Source: Salinibacterium sp.
GTDB lineage: Bacteria; Actinomycetota; Actinomycetes; Actinomycetales; Microbacteriaceae
Direction of reading: 5' to 3'
DNA: 64,000 bases
Assembly: GCA_019638845.1 (NCBI GenBank)
Contig: JAHBSZ010000003.1
Coordinates: 434,001 to 498,000 of the forward strand
The position numbers and the translations under genes are program-made. Below the pieces are notes generated by a model. The model did no database searches. It worked only from the letters and a program-made list of their open reading frames with translations, and had not been told where the DNA came from. Shown one piece after another: positions 7,714 to 16,558 of this stretch; positions within the stretch are counted from its first letter, which is position 1, and each line of letters opens with the position of its first letter.

Positions 7714-10167
7714 ATGGCTACTCCCGCAGACCCCACCCCAACCGCCCCTTCAGGCGAGCGCATCGAAGACGTCGATGTCTCGACCGAAATGCAGGGCTCG
7801 TTCCTCGAATACGCGTACTCGGTTATCTACTCCCGCGCTCTTCCCGATGCTCGTGACGGGCTCAAGCCGGTACAGCGCCGCATCCTGTATCAGATGTCGG
7901 AAATGGGGTTGCGCCCCGACCGCGGGCACGTGAAATCCTCCCGCGTCGTCGGCGAAGTGATGGGAAAGCTGCACCCACACGGCGACGCGTCGATCTATGA
8001 CGCGATGGTTCGCCTAACTCAAGAATTCGTGCTGCGTGTTCCCCTTATTGACGGGCACGGCAACTTCGGCACGCTTGACGACGGCCCCGCTGCCCCGAGG
8101 TATACCGAAGCTCGCCTGCACGCAACGGCACTGGCTCTCACCGAGAACCTCGATGAGGATGTCGTCAACTTCATCCCGAACTACGACAACCAGTTCATGC
8201 AGCCCGAGGTGCTCTCGGCTGCGTTTCCGAACCTCTTAGTGAACGGAGCCAGCGGCATCGCCGTCGGCATGGCCACGAACATGGCGCCGCACAACCTCAT
8301 CGAGGTGGTCGCCGCCGCCCGGTATTTACTCGAGAATCCGGACGCCTCGCTCGAAGACCTCATGGCCTTCGTGCCCGGGCCCGACCTGCCAACCGGCGGC
8401 ACGATCGTCGGCCTCGACGGCATCAAGGATGCCTACGCGACGGGTCGCGGTGCCTTCAAGACCCGGGCCCGAGTCTCGGTCGAATCCATCACAGCACGCA
8501 AGACCGGCCTCGTCGTCACCGAATTGCCCTTCCTCGTCGGCACCGAGCGCGTCATCGAGAAAATCAAAGACGGCGTCAACGCCAAAAAAATCAACGGCAT
8601 CTCCGACGTGACCGACCTCACCGACCGCAAGCACGGCATGCGTCTCGTGATCGGGATCAAGACGGGGTTCAGCCCGGATGCCGTACTCGAGCAGCTCTAT
8701 CGCCTCACGCCCCTCGAAGACAGCTTCTCGATCAACAATGTTGCCCTCGTCAACGGTGGCCCCCAGACGCTCGGCCTCAAGGAACTGTTGCGCGTCTACC
8801 TCGATCATCGACTCGAGGTTGTCCGTCGACGCAGCGAGTTCCGGCTGGCCCGCCGACGGGAACGCCTCCATCTGGTTGAGGGGCTTCTCATTGCGATCCT
8901 CGACATCGACGAGGTTATTCAAGTCATTCGCCAGTCGGACGACGGCGAGCAGGCACGCATTCGACTTATCGACGTTTTCGACCTGAGCGATCTGCAGGCC
9001 GAATACATTCTCGAACTTCGCCTGCGCCGCCTCACAAAGTTCAGCCGCATCGAACTCGAGGCCGAAGCTGACAAGCTTCGCGCCGAAATCGCGTTTCTCG
9101 AAGGGCTCCTTGCCGAACCGGCACGCATCGCCCAACTCGTCTCGGATGAGCTCGAGGAAGTTGCAGAGAAGTTCGGTACCCCGCGACGTACCTTGCTCAC
9201 CGAGGCACGGGGAGTTCCGATTTCCGCGGCCGCGGCTCGCAAGTCGACTCCGGTGCTGGAGATCGCGGATGCCCCGTGCGAGGTGCTGCTCTCCACGACC
9301 GGTCGCGCGATCCGCGTGGACGTGAACGAGGAAGGGTCCACCACGGTGACGCGGCGCCGTTCAAAGCACGACGCGATCCGTTCCCGTGTCACGACGACGA
9401 GTCGCACCGAGATCGGAGCGGTCACGAACCTGGGCCGCCTCATCCGGTTCACGGCGGTTGACCTGCCGAGCGTTCCTGCGAACTCCATCCAACTTGCCGC
9501 CGGGGCGAAGATCAACGAGTACCTCGCCATCGGCGCGAAGGAACGAGTACTGGGCTTCGTCTCGCTCGACTCGGACCGACCGATTGCCATCGGCACCCGT
9601 CAGGGCGTGGTGAAGCGCGTGTCACCCGGCGGATATCCATCGAGGCCCGACTTCGAGCTCATCGCCCTCAAGCCCGGTGACGAAATTGCAGGAGTTTCGC
9701 AGGGAAGTGACGCCGAAGAACTCGTTTTCGTGACATCCGACGCGCAACTCCTGCGTTTTTCGGCCAGCGCCGTGCGCCCCCAAGGCGTGAGCGCCGGTGG
9801 GATGGCCGGGATCAACCTCTCGGCGAAAGCGACAGCGATCTTCTTCGGATCCATCGACCCGGGCGTCGAGAACGTCGTCGCAACCGTCTCGACCTCCATG
9901 ACCACCATCGCGGGCGCAGACCCGGGTCGCGCAAAGGTGTCGGCGATCGCCGAATTCCCTGCCAAAGGCCGCGCCACCGGAGGCGTTCGCGCACACTCCT
10001 TCCTCAAAGGCGAAGATGTGCTCGGTACGGCCTGGGTAGGTCGCTCCCCTGCCATGGCTGTCGGTACGGATGGCTCGGTCCGCTCGCTCCCGGACGTTGG
10101 CGCCAAACGTGACGCCTCGGGAGCCCCCCTTGACGGCGTCGTGGGATCGATCGGCGAGAGCGTCTAG
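7714..10167 (+). CDS. parC: DNA topoisomerase IV / gyrase subunit A (ParC-type)
   Basis: The DNA-cleaving subunit of a type IIA topoisomerase, 817 residues. The N-terminal winged-helix region carries LPDARDGLKPVQRRIL and the catalytic tyrosine in AAPRYTEARL (Y130). A coiled-coil tower follows, then a C-terminal beta-pinwheel with degenerate repeats. The position equivalent to the E. coli GyrA S83 quinolone residue is alanine (HPHGDASIYD, A92), as in mycobacterial GyrA. Its partner subunit is encoded at 23446-25527, with the sugar cluster between. TAGCAT lies 12 nt before the ATG. The ParC name rests on that pairing and on the absence of gyrB and oriC genes nearby. Confidence 0.92.
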   Translation: MATPADPTPTAPSGERIEDVDVSTEMQGSFLEYAYSVIYSRALPDARDGLKPVQRRILYQMSEMGLRPDRGHVKSSRVVGEVMGKLHPHGDASIYDAMVRLTQEFVLRVPLIDGHGNFGTLDDGPAAPRYTEARLHATALALTENLDEDVVNFIPNYDNQFMQPEVLSAAFPNLLVNGASGIAVGMATNMAPHNLIEVVAAARYLLENPDASLEDLMAFVPGPDLPTGGTIVGLDGIKDAYATGRGAFKTRARVSVESITARKTGLVVTELPFLVGTERVIEKIKDGVNAKKINGISDVTDLTDRKHGMRLVIGIKTGFSPDAVLEQLYRLTPLEDSFSINNVALVNGGPQTLGLKELLRVYLDHRLEVVRRRSEFRLARRRERLHLVEGLLIAILDIDEVIQVIRQSDDGEQARIRLIDVFDLSDLQAEYILELRLRRLTKFSRIELEAEADKLRAEIAFLEGLLAEPARIAQLVSDELEEVAEKFGTPRRTLLTEARGVPISAAAARKSTPVLEIADAPCEVLLSTTGRAIRVDVNEEGSTTVTRRRSKHDAIRSRVTTTSRTEIGAVTNLGRLIRFTAVDLPSVPANSIQLAAGAKINEYLAIGAKERVLGFVSLDSDRPIAIGTRQGVVKRVSPGGYPSRPDFELIALKPGDEIAGVSQGSDAEELVFVTSDAQLLRFSASAVRPQGVSAGGMAGINLSAKATAIFFGSIDPGVENVVATVSTSMTTIAGADPGRAKVSAIAEFPAKGRATGGVRAHSFLKGEDVLGTAWVGRSPAMAVGTDGSVRSLPDVGAKRDASGAPLDGVVGSIGESV

Positions 10168-10211
10168 CCACGACCCGCGAAAAATGGCTGTGCGCGAGCG
10201 AACCTCGACGA

Positions 10212-10262
10212 TTGACAGGCCGAAAGACAGTGGTAGGTTGCATAGATAGTAAAGTTTCCTAA
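10212..10262 (+). promoter_or_regulatory. Promoter and operator of the ROK-GH4 catabolic operon
   Basis: A consensus -35 (TTGACA, 10212-10217) is followed 16 bp later by TAGGTT (10234-10239). The element AGTAAAGTTTCCTAAC (10247-10262) lies just downstream, covering the expected transcription start. The same element with one change (AGTAAAGTTTACTAAC) precedes the importer operon at 23304-23326. Its position over the start site suggests repression by the ROK protein encoded next. Confidence 0.7.
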
Positions 10263-10278
10263 CCACGCTGGGGTAGCT

Positions 10279-11448
10279 ATGGCACTGCCTATCGAAAGTA
10301 CTCCCACCCCCGCCACGCCGGGGCTTCTTCGGTCGATCAATGACAGGGTCGTTCTTGAGCTACTCCTCGAGCACGCAACCCTGAGTCGCGGGGACGTGAG
10401 GCGTCTCACCGGCGTATCGAAGCCAACAGCCTCACAGCTCCTCACTCGGCTGGAGGAGAGCGGTCATGTGATTCAAAACGGCGTGGAGGAGCACAACAGG
10501 GGTGGACGAGCCTCAGCCATGTACCAGCTCAATCCTCGCGCCGGGTTTGCTGCCGCGATCAATGTCACCGCTGCCGGCAGTCACGCGTCGGTCGCAGATC
10601 TGGCTGGCTCGGTGCTCGGGGAGCATCGAGACTTCGGCGAACCGCGACCCGCCAGCGCAATCGCCTCCCTAGCGCTGGCACTCGCCACCGCAGAATTGAC
10701 CATGAGCGACCTATCGTCGATTGTCGTGAGTGTGCCCGGCTCCTACGACCCCGATGCCGACACTCTGCGATTCGCCGGACACCTTCCGCACTGGCAGGAA
10801 CCCGGGTTGGTCTCGTGGCTCGAAACCGCCACCGGTGTCGACTGCCACATCGAGAATGACGTCAACGTCGTGGCAATCGCAGAACGGCAGATCGGTGCGG
10901 TCCGCGGCCAGAAAGACTTCTTCCTGCTGTGGAGCGACGAAGGTATCGGTGGAGCGCTCATGCTCGGCGGTGGCATCCATCGAGGAAGCACCGGAGGTGC
11001 AAGTGAGGTCGCGTTCCTGCTCGTGCCCGGGGTTCCGATCGTGCGCAATCCCGCACGGGAGAATCATGGTGGGTTCGATGATCTCGCTGGCGCTGCGCAG
11101 GTAGTCGCGCTCGGCGCACAGCACGGGATTCACGAGGCAACCGCCCCCGAGGTCGTTGCGGCTGCCGTTGCCACCGGCGCTCACGAGTTCCTGTCGGAAC
11201 TCGCTGGTCGGTATGCCCTGGGACTGGCATCGATCATTGCCCTCATCGATCCCCCCGTCATCGTTCTCGCCGGGGCAGTCTTGAGTGCAGGCGGTCCTGA
11301 GCTGCTCACCCTCATCCGCGATCACGTCGAAGTGGTCGCTATCCGAACTCCTCGCTTCGTTCTGGGCGCGGTAGTCGACGATCCGGTCGCTGCGGGAGCG
11401 CTCCTCGTGAGTCTGAACCACACCCGGAACGCGGTGTTCAGTACATGA
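10279..11448 (+). CDS. ROK family transcriptional repressor of the sugar cluster
   Basis: A 389-residue regulator with an N-terminal winged helix-turn-helix (about 18-70; DRVVLELLLEHATLSRGDVR and GVSKPTASQLL), followed by a ROK sugar-kinase-like domain. The DxGxT phosphate motif of ROK kinases is replaced by INVTAAGSH, and the CxCGxxGC zinc cluster is absent, so it should sense rather than phosphorylate sugar. It is first in an overlapping plus-strand operon and has a promoter-proximal operator. The identical-type operator upstream of the importer suggests it controls both arms. The inducer is unknown; an amino sugar or its phosphate is the likely guess. Confidence 0.9.
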   Translation: MALPIESTPTPATPGLLRSINDRVVLELLLEHATLSRGDVRRLTGVSKPTASQLLTRLEESGHVIQNGVEEHNRGGRASAMYQLNPRAGFAAAINVTAAGSHASVADLAGSVLGEHRDFGEPRPASAIASLALALATAELTMSDLSSIVVSVPGSYDPDADTLRFAGHLPHWQEPGLVSWLETATGVDCHIENDVNVVAIAERQIGAVRGQKDFFLLWSDEGIGGALMLGGGIHRGSTGGASEVAFLLVPGVPIVRNPARENHGGFDDLAGAAQVVALGAQHGIHEATAPEVVAAAVATGAHEFLSELAGRYALGLASIIALIDPPVIVLAGAVLSAGGPELLTLIRDHVEVVAIRTPRFVLGAVVDDPVAAGALLVSLNHTRNAVFST

Positions 11449-12698
11449 AGATCGCAATCGTCGGAGGGGCATCCACCTACACCCCGGAGTTCGTCGACGG
11501 CCTAGCGCGTCTCGAGCTCCCGGTGTCCGAGCTCGCACTCACCGATCCCGATGGCGAACGCCTCGCGATCGTTGCCGAATTCTGCCGACGGATTCTCGCC
11601 CGCGCCGGAAGCAACTGTCGGATCACGACAACCCCGTCCCTCGAAGAAGCCGTAACGGACGCCACCGCTGTACTCCTCCAGCTTCGGGTCGGCGGTCAAG
11701 CCGCCCGTCATCGTGACGAGACTTGGCCTCTCGAATGCGGATGCATTGGCCAGGAGACCACTGGCGCCGGGGGTCTTGCCAAAGCGATGCGGACGGTTCC
11801 CGTCATTTTGGGAATCGCGCAGCGGGTTCGCAATATCAACCCGCAGGCGTGGATCGTCAACTTCACCAATCCGGTCGGGATCGTTACTCGGGCCCTCGTG
11901 GACGACGGACACCGCGCGATCGGACTCTGCAACGTGGCCATCGGCCTGCAACGATTCGTCGCGGGCCTGCTGCAGGTGTCGCCGGCTGCGGTCGAACTCA
12001 ACCATGTGGGGCTCAATCACCTCAGCTGGGAAACGGATGTCTCGGTCTCGGGCGAGTCAGTGCTGGACGATCTACTGACCAAATTCGGCACCGAACTCGC
12101 TGAGGAAATCGAATTGCCGATTTCGCTGCTTCGTTCCGAGCGGTTCTTGCCCTCGTACTATTTGCGGTTCTTCTACCAGCACGATCAACTCGTGCGAGCT
12201 GGCCACGAGCAGCCGACCAGGGCATCCGCAGTAGCAGTGATCGAGCGCGAACTCCTCGAGCTGTACGCCGACCCAGCACTGGACGTCAAGCCGGAGAAAC
12301 TCACTCAACGGGGCGGAGCGTACTACTCCGAAGCCGCAGTAGCACTCCTCGGAGCGCTTCTGGGCGAGGATGCCCCGTCACGGCAGGTGGTGAACGTCAG
12401 AAACGGCGGTATCTTGCCGTTCCTTTCGGACTCCGCGGTGATCGAAGTTTCTGCGCTCGTGGGACCAGCCGGCCCTACAGCACTAGAGGTCGGACCGGTG
12501 CCGCCTCTCGTCGCAGGGCTCATCGCGCACACCTCGGCCTACGAGGAATTGGCCCTTGACGCGGCCCGCCACGGCGGACGAGATCGCGTCGTCAGGGCTT
12601 TGCTCGCGCATCCGCTTGTCGGTCAACTCGATAGCGCGGATGCTCTTGCGGACCGACTGATCGCTGAGAACGCCTCGTGGCTCGGGTGGGCCCAGTGA
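11445..12698 (+). CDS. Glycoside hydrolase family 4 (6-phospho-beta-glucosidase-like)
   Basis: GH4 enzymes cleave glycosides, usually phosphorylated ones, by an NAD+- and Mn2+-dependent oxidation-elimination at C3. This 417-residue protein has the N-terminal dinucleotide fold (KIAIVGGASTYTPEFVDGL), the GQETTGAGG and VNFTNPVGIVT motifs, and the expected metal ligands C162 (GLCNVAIG) and H192 (GLNHLSW). The ATG overlaps the ROK stop (ATGA). Context suggests a disaccharide or glycoside phosphate containing an amino sugar, but specificity cannot be read from sequence. No signal peptide: cytoplasmic. Confidence 0.87.
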   Translation: MKIAIVGGASTYTPEFVDGLARLELPVSELALTDPDGERLAIVAEFCRRILARAGSNCRITTTPSLEEAVTDATAVLLQLRVGGQAARHRDETWPLECGCIGQETTGAGGLAKAMRTVPVILGIAQRVRNINPQAWIVNFTNPVGIVTRALVDDGHRAIGLCNVAIGLQRFVAGLLQVSPAAVELNHVGLNHLSWETDVSVSGESVLDDLLTKFGTELAEEIELPISLLRSERFLPSYYLRFFYQHDQLVRAGHEQPTRASAVAVIERELLELYADPALDVKPEKLTQRGGAYYSEAAVALLGALLGEDAPSRQVVNVRNGGILPFLSDSAVIEVSALVGPAGPTALEVGPVPPLVAGLIAHTSAYEELALDAARHGGRDRVVRALLAHPLVGQLDSADALADRLIAENASWLGWAQ

Positions 12699-13690
12699 CT
12701 CCAGCAGAGAGCACGATCCTCGCGATCGACGGAGGCAACAGCAAGACCGACATCGCCATCGTGCGCGGGGACGGCACGCTCCTGCGTCGGGCGCGGGGTG
12801 GCCCCTTCGTTCCCCACCTGATTGGGCCAGTAGCCGCTGTGGCCTCACTTGCGCCAGCCATCCTTGAGGCTCTGGGCGAGCTCGGCCGAGTTGATCACAT
12901 CGCGGCCTACCTTGCCAACGCGGACCTTCCGATCGAGGAAGCGCGTATTCGGGATGCGATTTCCGCCCACCACTGGGCGACGACCGTTCTCGTCGAGAAC
13001 GACACGGTGGCGCTGCTGCGCGCAGGCACTGATTCACCGAACGCGGTAGCTGTCGTCTGTGGAGCAGGGATCAACTGTATTGCCGTGGCCGATGACGGAC
13101 GACGCATCCGCTTTCCCGCACTCGGGCGCATCACGGGAGACTGGGGCGGCGGCGTGAGCCTCGCCAAAGAGGTGCTGTGGTCGACCTCCCGTGCCGAAGA
13201 CGGACGGGGTCCGGCCACCGCGCTCGCGGCACGAGTCGCTGAGCACTTCGACCGACCTACTGCCGTTTCGGTCTCCGAGGCGATCCACCTCGGTGACATC
13301 GATCGCGAGCGCAGCCACGAACTCATTCCGATCTTGTTCGATGCTGCCGCGCTTGGCGATCCCGTCGCTCTCGGTCTCGTTCAACGACAGGCTGCCGAGA
13401 TCGCACTCATGGTGTCGGCCAGTTTGAACCGGCTCGGGCTCGTCGAGGTCGAGACGGACATCGTCCTGGGTGGGGGCATTCTCGGCTCACGGCATCCGAC
13501 TCTCTTGGACGCAGTCCGAGCGGACCTCGCGACCGCGGCACCACGAGGACGCATCACGATCTTTGAGGGTGTGCCGGTGATCGGGGCCGCCCTGCTCGGG
13601 ATCGAACAGGTGTGGGCCGAGGACCGCGGCGTGGCGCGGAGTGCTGCGCTGGAGAAGGTAAGACAACAGTTTGGAGCAGCACGTGGCTGA
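12695..13690 (+). CDS. BadF/BadG-type N-acetylglucosamine kinase-like sugar kinase
   Basis: A 331-residue member of the BadF/BadG/BcrA/BcrD ATPase family, to which N-acetylglucosamine kinases belong. The phosphate-1 loop is AIDGGNSKTDIAIV near the N-terminus; VCGAGINCIAV and ITGDWGGG follow, and VLGGGILGSRHP is the adenosine motif. The GTG start overlaps the GH4 stop by four bases (GTGA). A second kinase of the same superfamily is at 18599-19528, so the cluster may phosphorylate two sugars. Substrate assignment is by context. Confidence 0.82.
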   Translation: MTPAESTILAIDGGNSKTDIAIVRGDGTLLRRARGGPFVPHLIGPVAAVASLAPAILEALGELGRVDHIAAYLANADLPIEEARIRDAISAHHWATTVLVENDTVALLRAGTDSPNAVAVVCGAGINCIAVADDGRRIRFPALGRITGDWGGGVSLAKEVLWSTSRAEDGRGPATALAARVAEHFDRPTAVSVSEAIHLGDIDRERSHELIPILFDAAALGDPVALGLVQRQAAEIALMVSASLNRLGLVEVETDIVLGGGILGSRHPTLLDAVRADLATAAPRGRITIFEGVPVIGAALLGIEQVWAEDRGVARSAALEKVRQQFGAARG

Positions 13691-14564
13691 GATTCGTTGG
13701 GGACTCGTCGGAACTGGATTCTGGGCACGGGAGACTCACGCTCCGTCCATCGTCGCTACGCCGGGGGTCGATTTGCGGTCAGTGTGGGGTCGGGACCCCG
13801 ACGCAACCGCCGTCGTCGCCGCCGAGTTCGGTGCACAGCCCTTTTCCGACGTTGACGCTTTTCTCGACTCGGTAGACGCCGTGAGCTTTGCCGTGCCACC
13901 GCACGTACAGAGCGACATTGCCCTCCGCGCGATTGCCGCCGGCAAGCACGTGCTCCTCGAGAAACCCATCGCGACCTCGCTCGCTGCCGCCGAGGAACTC
14001 GTTGCTGCCGCCGAGGCGAGCGGTGTGTCAACCGCAGTGTTCTTCACCCTGCTCTTCGACCCTCGGATGCGAGCGATCGCCGCCCGAGCCGAGAGCGACG
14101 CGTGGTCCGGAGCCCAAGGCTTGTGGCTCGGATCCGCATTGATGGATGACAACCCCTTCAACACCCCCTGGCGCCACGAGAAGGGTGCCCTGTGGGATCT
14201 CGGTCCCCACGCGGTTTCCGTACTGTTGGCCACCCTCGGGCCCATTGTCGATGTGTCCGCAACGGCGGGTGAGCGCGATCTGGTGCACGCCGCCTTCACT
14301 CACGCGAGCGGCGCCACGAGCACCACCACGATGACGCTGTTCGCCACCGACGCGGCCGACGGATTCTCTACTCAGATGTGGGGACCGACAGGCCGTCAGT
14401 GGCTCCCGGTTGACGATGTCGACGATGGAGCCGCAATGCAACTTGCCCTCACCGAGCTGGTCGCAAATATCGGAAGTGGAACCACCAGCCACCCCTGCGA
14501 CATCTCCTTCGGTCGTGATGTGGTCGCGATCCTGGCCGCCGTCGAAACCGAGCTCGCGAGGTAG
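13683..14564 (+). CDS. Gfo/Idh/MocA family oxidoreductase (first of two)
   Basis: A 293-residue NAD(P)-dependent sugar oxidoreductase. The Rossmann motif is GLVGTGFWAR at the N-terminus; the family EKP motif is in HVLLEKPIATS; the C-terminal alpha/beta domain carries the substrate site. The GTG start at 13683 has GGAG 6 nt upstream; a TTG four codons earlier is less likely. It overlaps the kinase stop by 8 nt. Such enzymes oxidise a ring hydroxyl of sugars, inositols or their phosphates. The substrate is unknown; it may act with the MDR dehydrogenase and the second Gfo/Idh protein. Confidence 0.85.
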   Translation: MAEIRWGLVGTGFWARETHAPSIVATPGVDLRSVWGRDPDATAVVAAEFGAQPFSDVDAFLDSVDAVSFAVPPHVQSDIALRAIAAGKHVLLEKPIATSLAAAEELVAAAEASGVSTAVFFTLLFDPRMRAIAARAESDAWSGAQGLWLGSALMDDNPFNTPWRHEKGALWDLGPHAVSVLLATLGPIVDVSATAGERDLVHAAFTHASGATSTTTMTLFATDAADGFSTQMWGPTGRQWLPVDDVDDGAAMQLALTELVANIGSGTTSHPCDISFGRDVVAILAAVETELAR

Positions 14565-14567
14565 CCG

Positions 14568-15584
14568 ATGACCTCGCTGGACATCATTTTCCCCGCACCG
14601 AACACTGTCCGGCTCGTCACCTCGACGGTCGCAAAACCAGGCGACGGCGAGTTGCTCTGCGAGGCGCAAGTCTCACTGTTGAGCACCGGCACCGAAACCT
14701 TCTGCCTCGCGGGAGAATTCGACGCGGGAACCTTTTGGGAGGAGTGGGTGGAGTACCCCTTCGCGCCCGGATACTCCATGACATCGACCGTCATCGAGGT
14801 CGGTAGTGGCGTCACTCGCTTCAGCGTCGGTGATCGAGTCGCCAGTCAGACCCCGCATGCCCAGCGATTCACAGTCCCGGCAGAGGACGCCGTGCGGATT
14901 CCCGACGACATCACGTGCGACCAAGCTGCGTGGATGTCGCTCGCGTGCACGACACAACTCGGAGTTCGACGGGCGGAACTTCACCTCGGCGAGACCGTCG
15001 CCGTCGTCGGACTCGGACTGCTCGGTCAACTCGCCGTCCAATATCTGCGCCTCGCGGGTGCGGGCCGCATCATCGGCATCGACACATCGCCGCAACGACT
15101 GAAACTCGCAGAGAAGCACGGCGCAACCGACCTGATCTGCGCCGGAGTTGTCGAGGCGAAGGAAGCTGTTGCGAAGCTGACCGGCGGCCGAATGGTCGAC
15201 GTGGTTTTCGATATCACGGGACACCATTCCGTTCTCGCGCCGGCGTCCGCCCTGCTGCGACCGTTGGGTCGCTTGGTCCTCCTCGGCGACAGCCCGTCAC
15301 CCAGTCTGCAAACGCTCGGTCCACGGATCGTCGCCGACTCGATCTCGATTCTCGGAGTGCACGCATCTTCTGCTCCGGCACACGCCACCTTGCGAGATCC
15401 GTGGACACTCGAGGCAATGACCGAGCTGTTCTTTCTCTTTCTGCGGACCGGACGAATGGATGTAGACGGTCTCGTGTCACACCGATTCAGCCCAGACCAA
15501 GCTCCCGAGGTCTACGCACAGCTGCAACGTGATCGCTCCGCGCATCTCGGTACTCTTTTCGACTGGACAGGACTGGCCCCATGA
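14568..15584 (+). CDS. MDR-family (zinc-type alcohol dehydrogenase-like) oxidoreductase
   Basis: A 338-residue medium-chain dehydrogenase/reductase with a GroES-like N-terminal domain and a Rossmann domain (AVVGLGLLGQLAVQ). The usual first zinc ligand (Cys in CGxxxxD) is replaced by STGTETFCLAG, and the four-cysteine structural zinc lobe is missing, so it belongs to the zinc-poor group often found with Gfo/Idh sugar oxidoreductases. It starts 3 nt after the previous stop and overlaps the next gene (ATGA). It probably oxidises or reduces a sugar derivative; the substrate is not evident. Confidence 0.83.
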   Translation: MTSLDIIFPAPNTVRLVTSTVAKPGDGELLCEAQVSLLSTGTETFCLAGEFDAGTFWEEWVEYPFAPGYSMTSTVIEVGSGVTRFSVGDRVASQTPHAQRFTVPAEDAVRIPDDITCDQAAWMSLACTTQLGVRRAELHLGETVAVVGLGLLGQLAVQYLRLAGAGRIIGIDTSPQRLKLAEKHGATDLICAGVVEAKEAVAKLTGGRMVDVVFDITGHHSVLAPASALLRPLGRLVLLGDSPSPSLQTLGPRIVADSISILGVHASSAPAHATLRDPWTLEAMTELFFLFLRTGRMDVDGLVSHRFSPDQAPEVYAQLQRDRSAHLGTLFDWTGLAP

Positions 15585-16558
15585 CCGAACCCGTACGCTG
15601 GGGAATTCTCGGCGCGGCAGGCATCCTCGAAGCCTCAGCGCCCGGCATCTCCCTCGCCGAGAACGCTCGGCTCGTCGCGATCGCGAGCCGCACCGACGAG
15701 AAAGCGCACGCGGCAGCTACTCGCTACGGTGCTGAGCGCGGTGTTGAGGGCTATGACGCCCTGCTCGCTGATCCCGAGATCGAGGCTGTGTACATCCCGC
15801 TACCCAACTGGCTACATCAGGAATGGGTGCTCAAGGCCGCGGCGGCGGGCAAGCATGTGCTCTGCGAGAAGCCGATGGCCGTCACCGCGACCGACGCTCA
15901 GGCGATGATCGCTGCCTGCGCGTCAGCGGGCGTCGTGCTCGGTGAGGCATACATGTACGCGCATCATCCACGATTCGACCGGATGAGGGAGATGATCTCG
16001 GCGGGCCAGATCGGACAACCCCATACGGTCATCACTACCTTCTCGTTCGATGCCAGCGCCGACCTGGACCACTCGGGCTTCCAAGGAATGCCCGGCAGCG
16101 GTGCGGTCTATGACGTCGGCGGCTACGCCATTCATTCGGCGCGCCTCCTTCTCGGCGCAGAGCCCCATGCGGTGACCGCTCGATCGACAATCTCTGCCCT
16201 GCACGGCAATATCGACATCACGACGTCGGCGCTTGTCGAGTTCCCCGAGGCAACCCTGTTGTTCCACGTCGACATGGCTGGCGCCGACACAGACACGATC
16301 GAGGTGATCGGCGCCCACGGCAGAATCGTGGTGCCACACGCATTCCTGTGCGGCCCCGGACAGGGCGACTTCACCGTCAACGACCATGTGCAAGACGTAC
16401 CGGAAACCAACCACTATGTCGCCCAGATCGAGAGGTTCTCGCGCGCCGTGCGCAACGAACAACCGTGGCGCTACGCCACAGAGGAGCCGTGGCAGCTGGC
16501 CCGCGCGCTCGAGGCGACCTCACGGTCGTACCAACGATCCGAGCGAGTCCCCTTCTAA
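15581..16558 (+). CDS. Gfo/Idh/MocA family oxidoreductase (second of two)
   Basis: A 325-residue NAD(P)-dependent oxidoreductase, last in the ROK operon. The nucleotide motif is WGILGAAGILEAS, the family motif is VLCEKPMAVT, and a conserved helix follows with EAYMYAHHPRFDRM. It is clearly diverged from the first Gfo/Idh protein and so is not a recent duplicate. The ATG overlaps the MDR stop, and its stop overlaps the convergent GH84 gene by 4 nt. Having two Gfo/Idh proteins plus an MDR enzyme suggests a multistep ring oxidation or epimerisation, which is inference. Confidence 0.87.
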   Translation: MTEPVRWGILGAAGILEASAPGISLAENARLVAIASRTDEKAHAAATRYGAERGVEGYDALLADPEIEAVYIPLPNWLHQEWVLKAAAAGKHVLCEKPMAVTATDAQAMIAACASAGVVLGEAYMYAHHPRFDRMREMISAGQIGQPHTVITTFSFDASADLDHSGFQGMPGSGAVYDVGGYAIHSARLLLGAEPHAVTARSTISALHGNIDITTSALVEFPEATLLFHVDMAGADTDTIEVIGAHGRIVVPHAFLCGPGQGDFTVNDHVQDVPETNHYVAQIERFSRAVRNEQPWRYATEEPWQLARALEATSRSYQRSERVPF

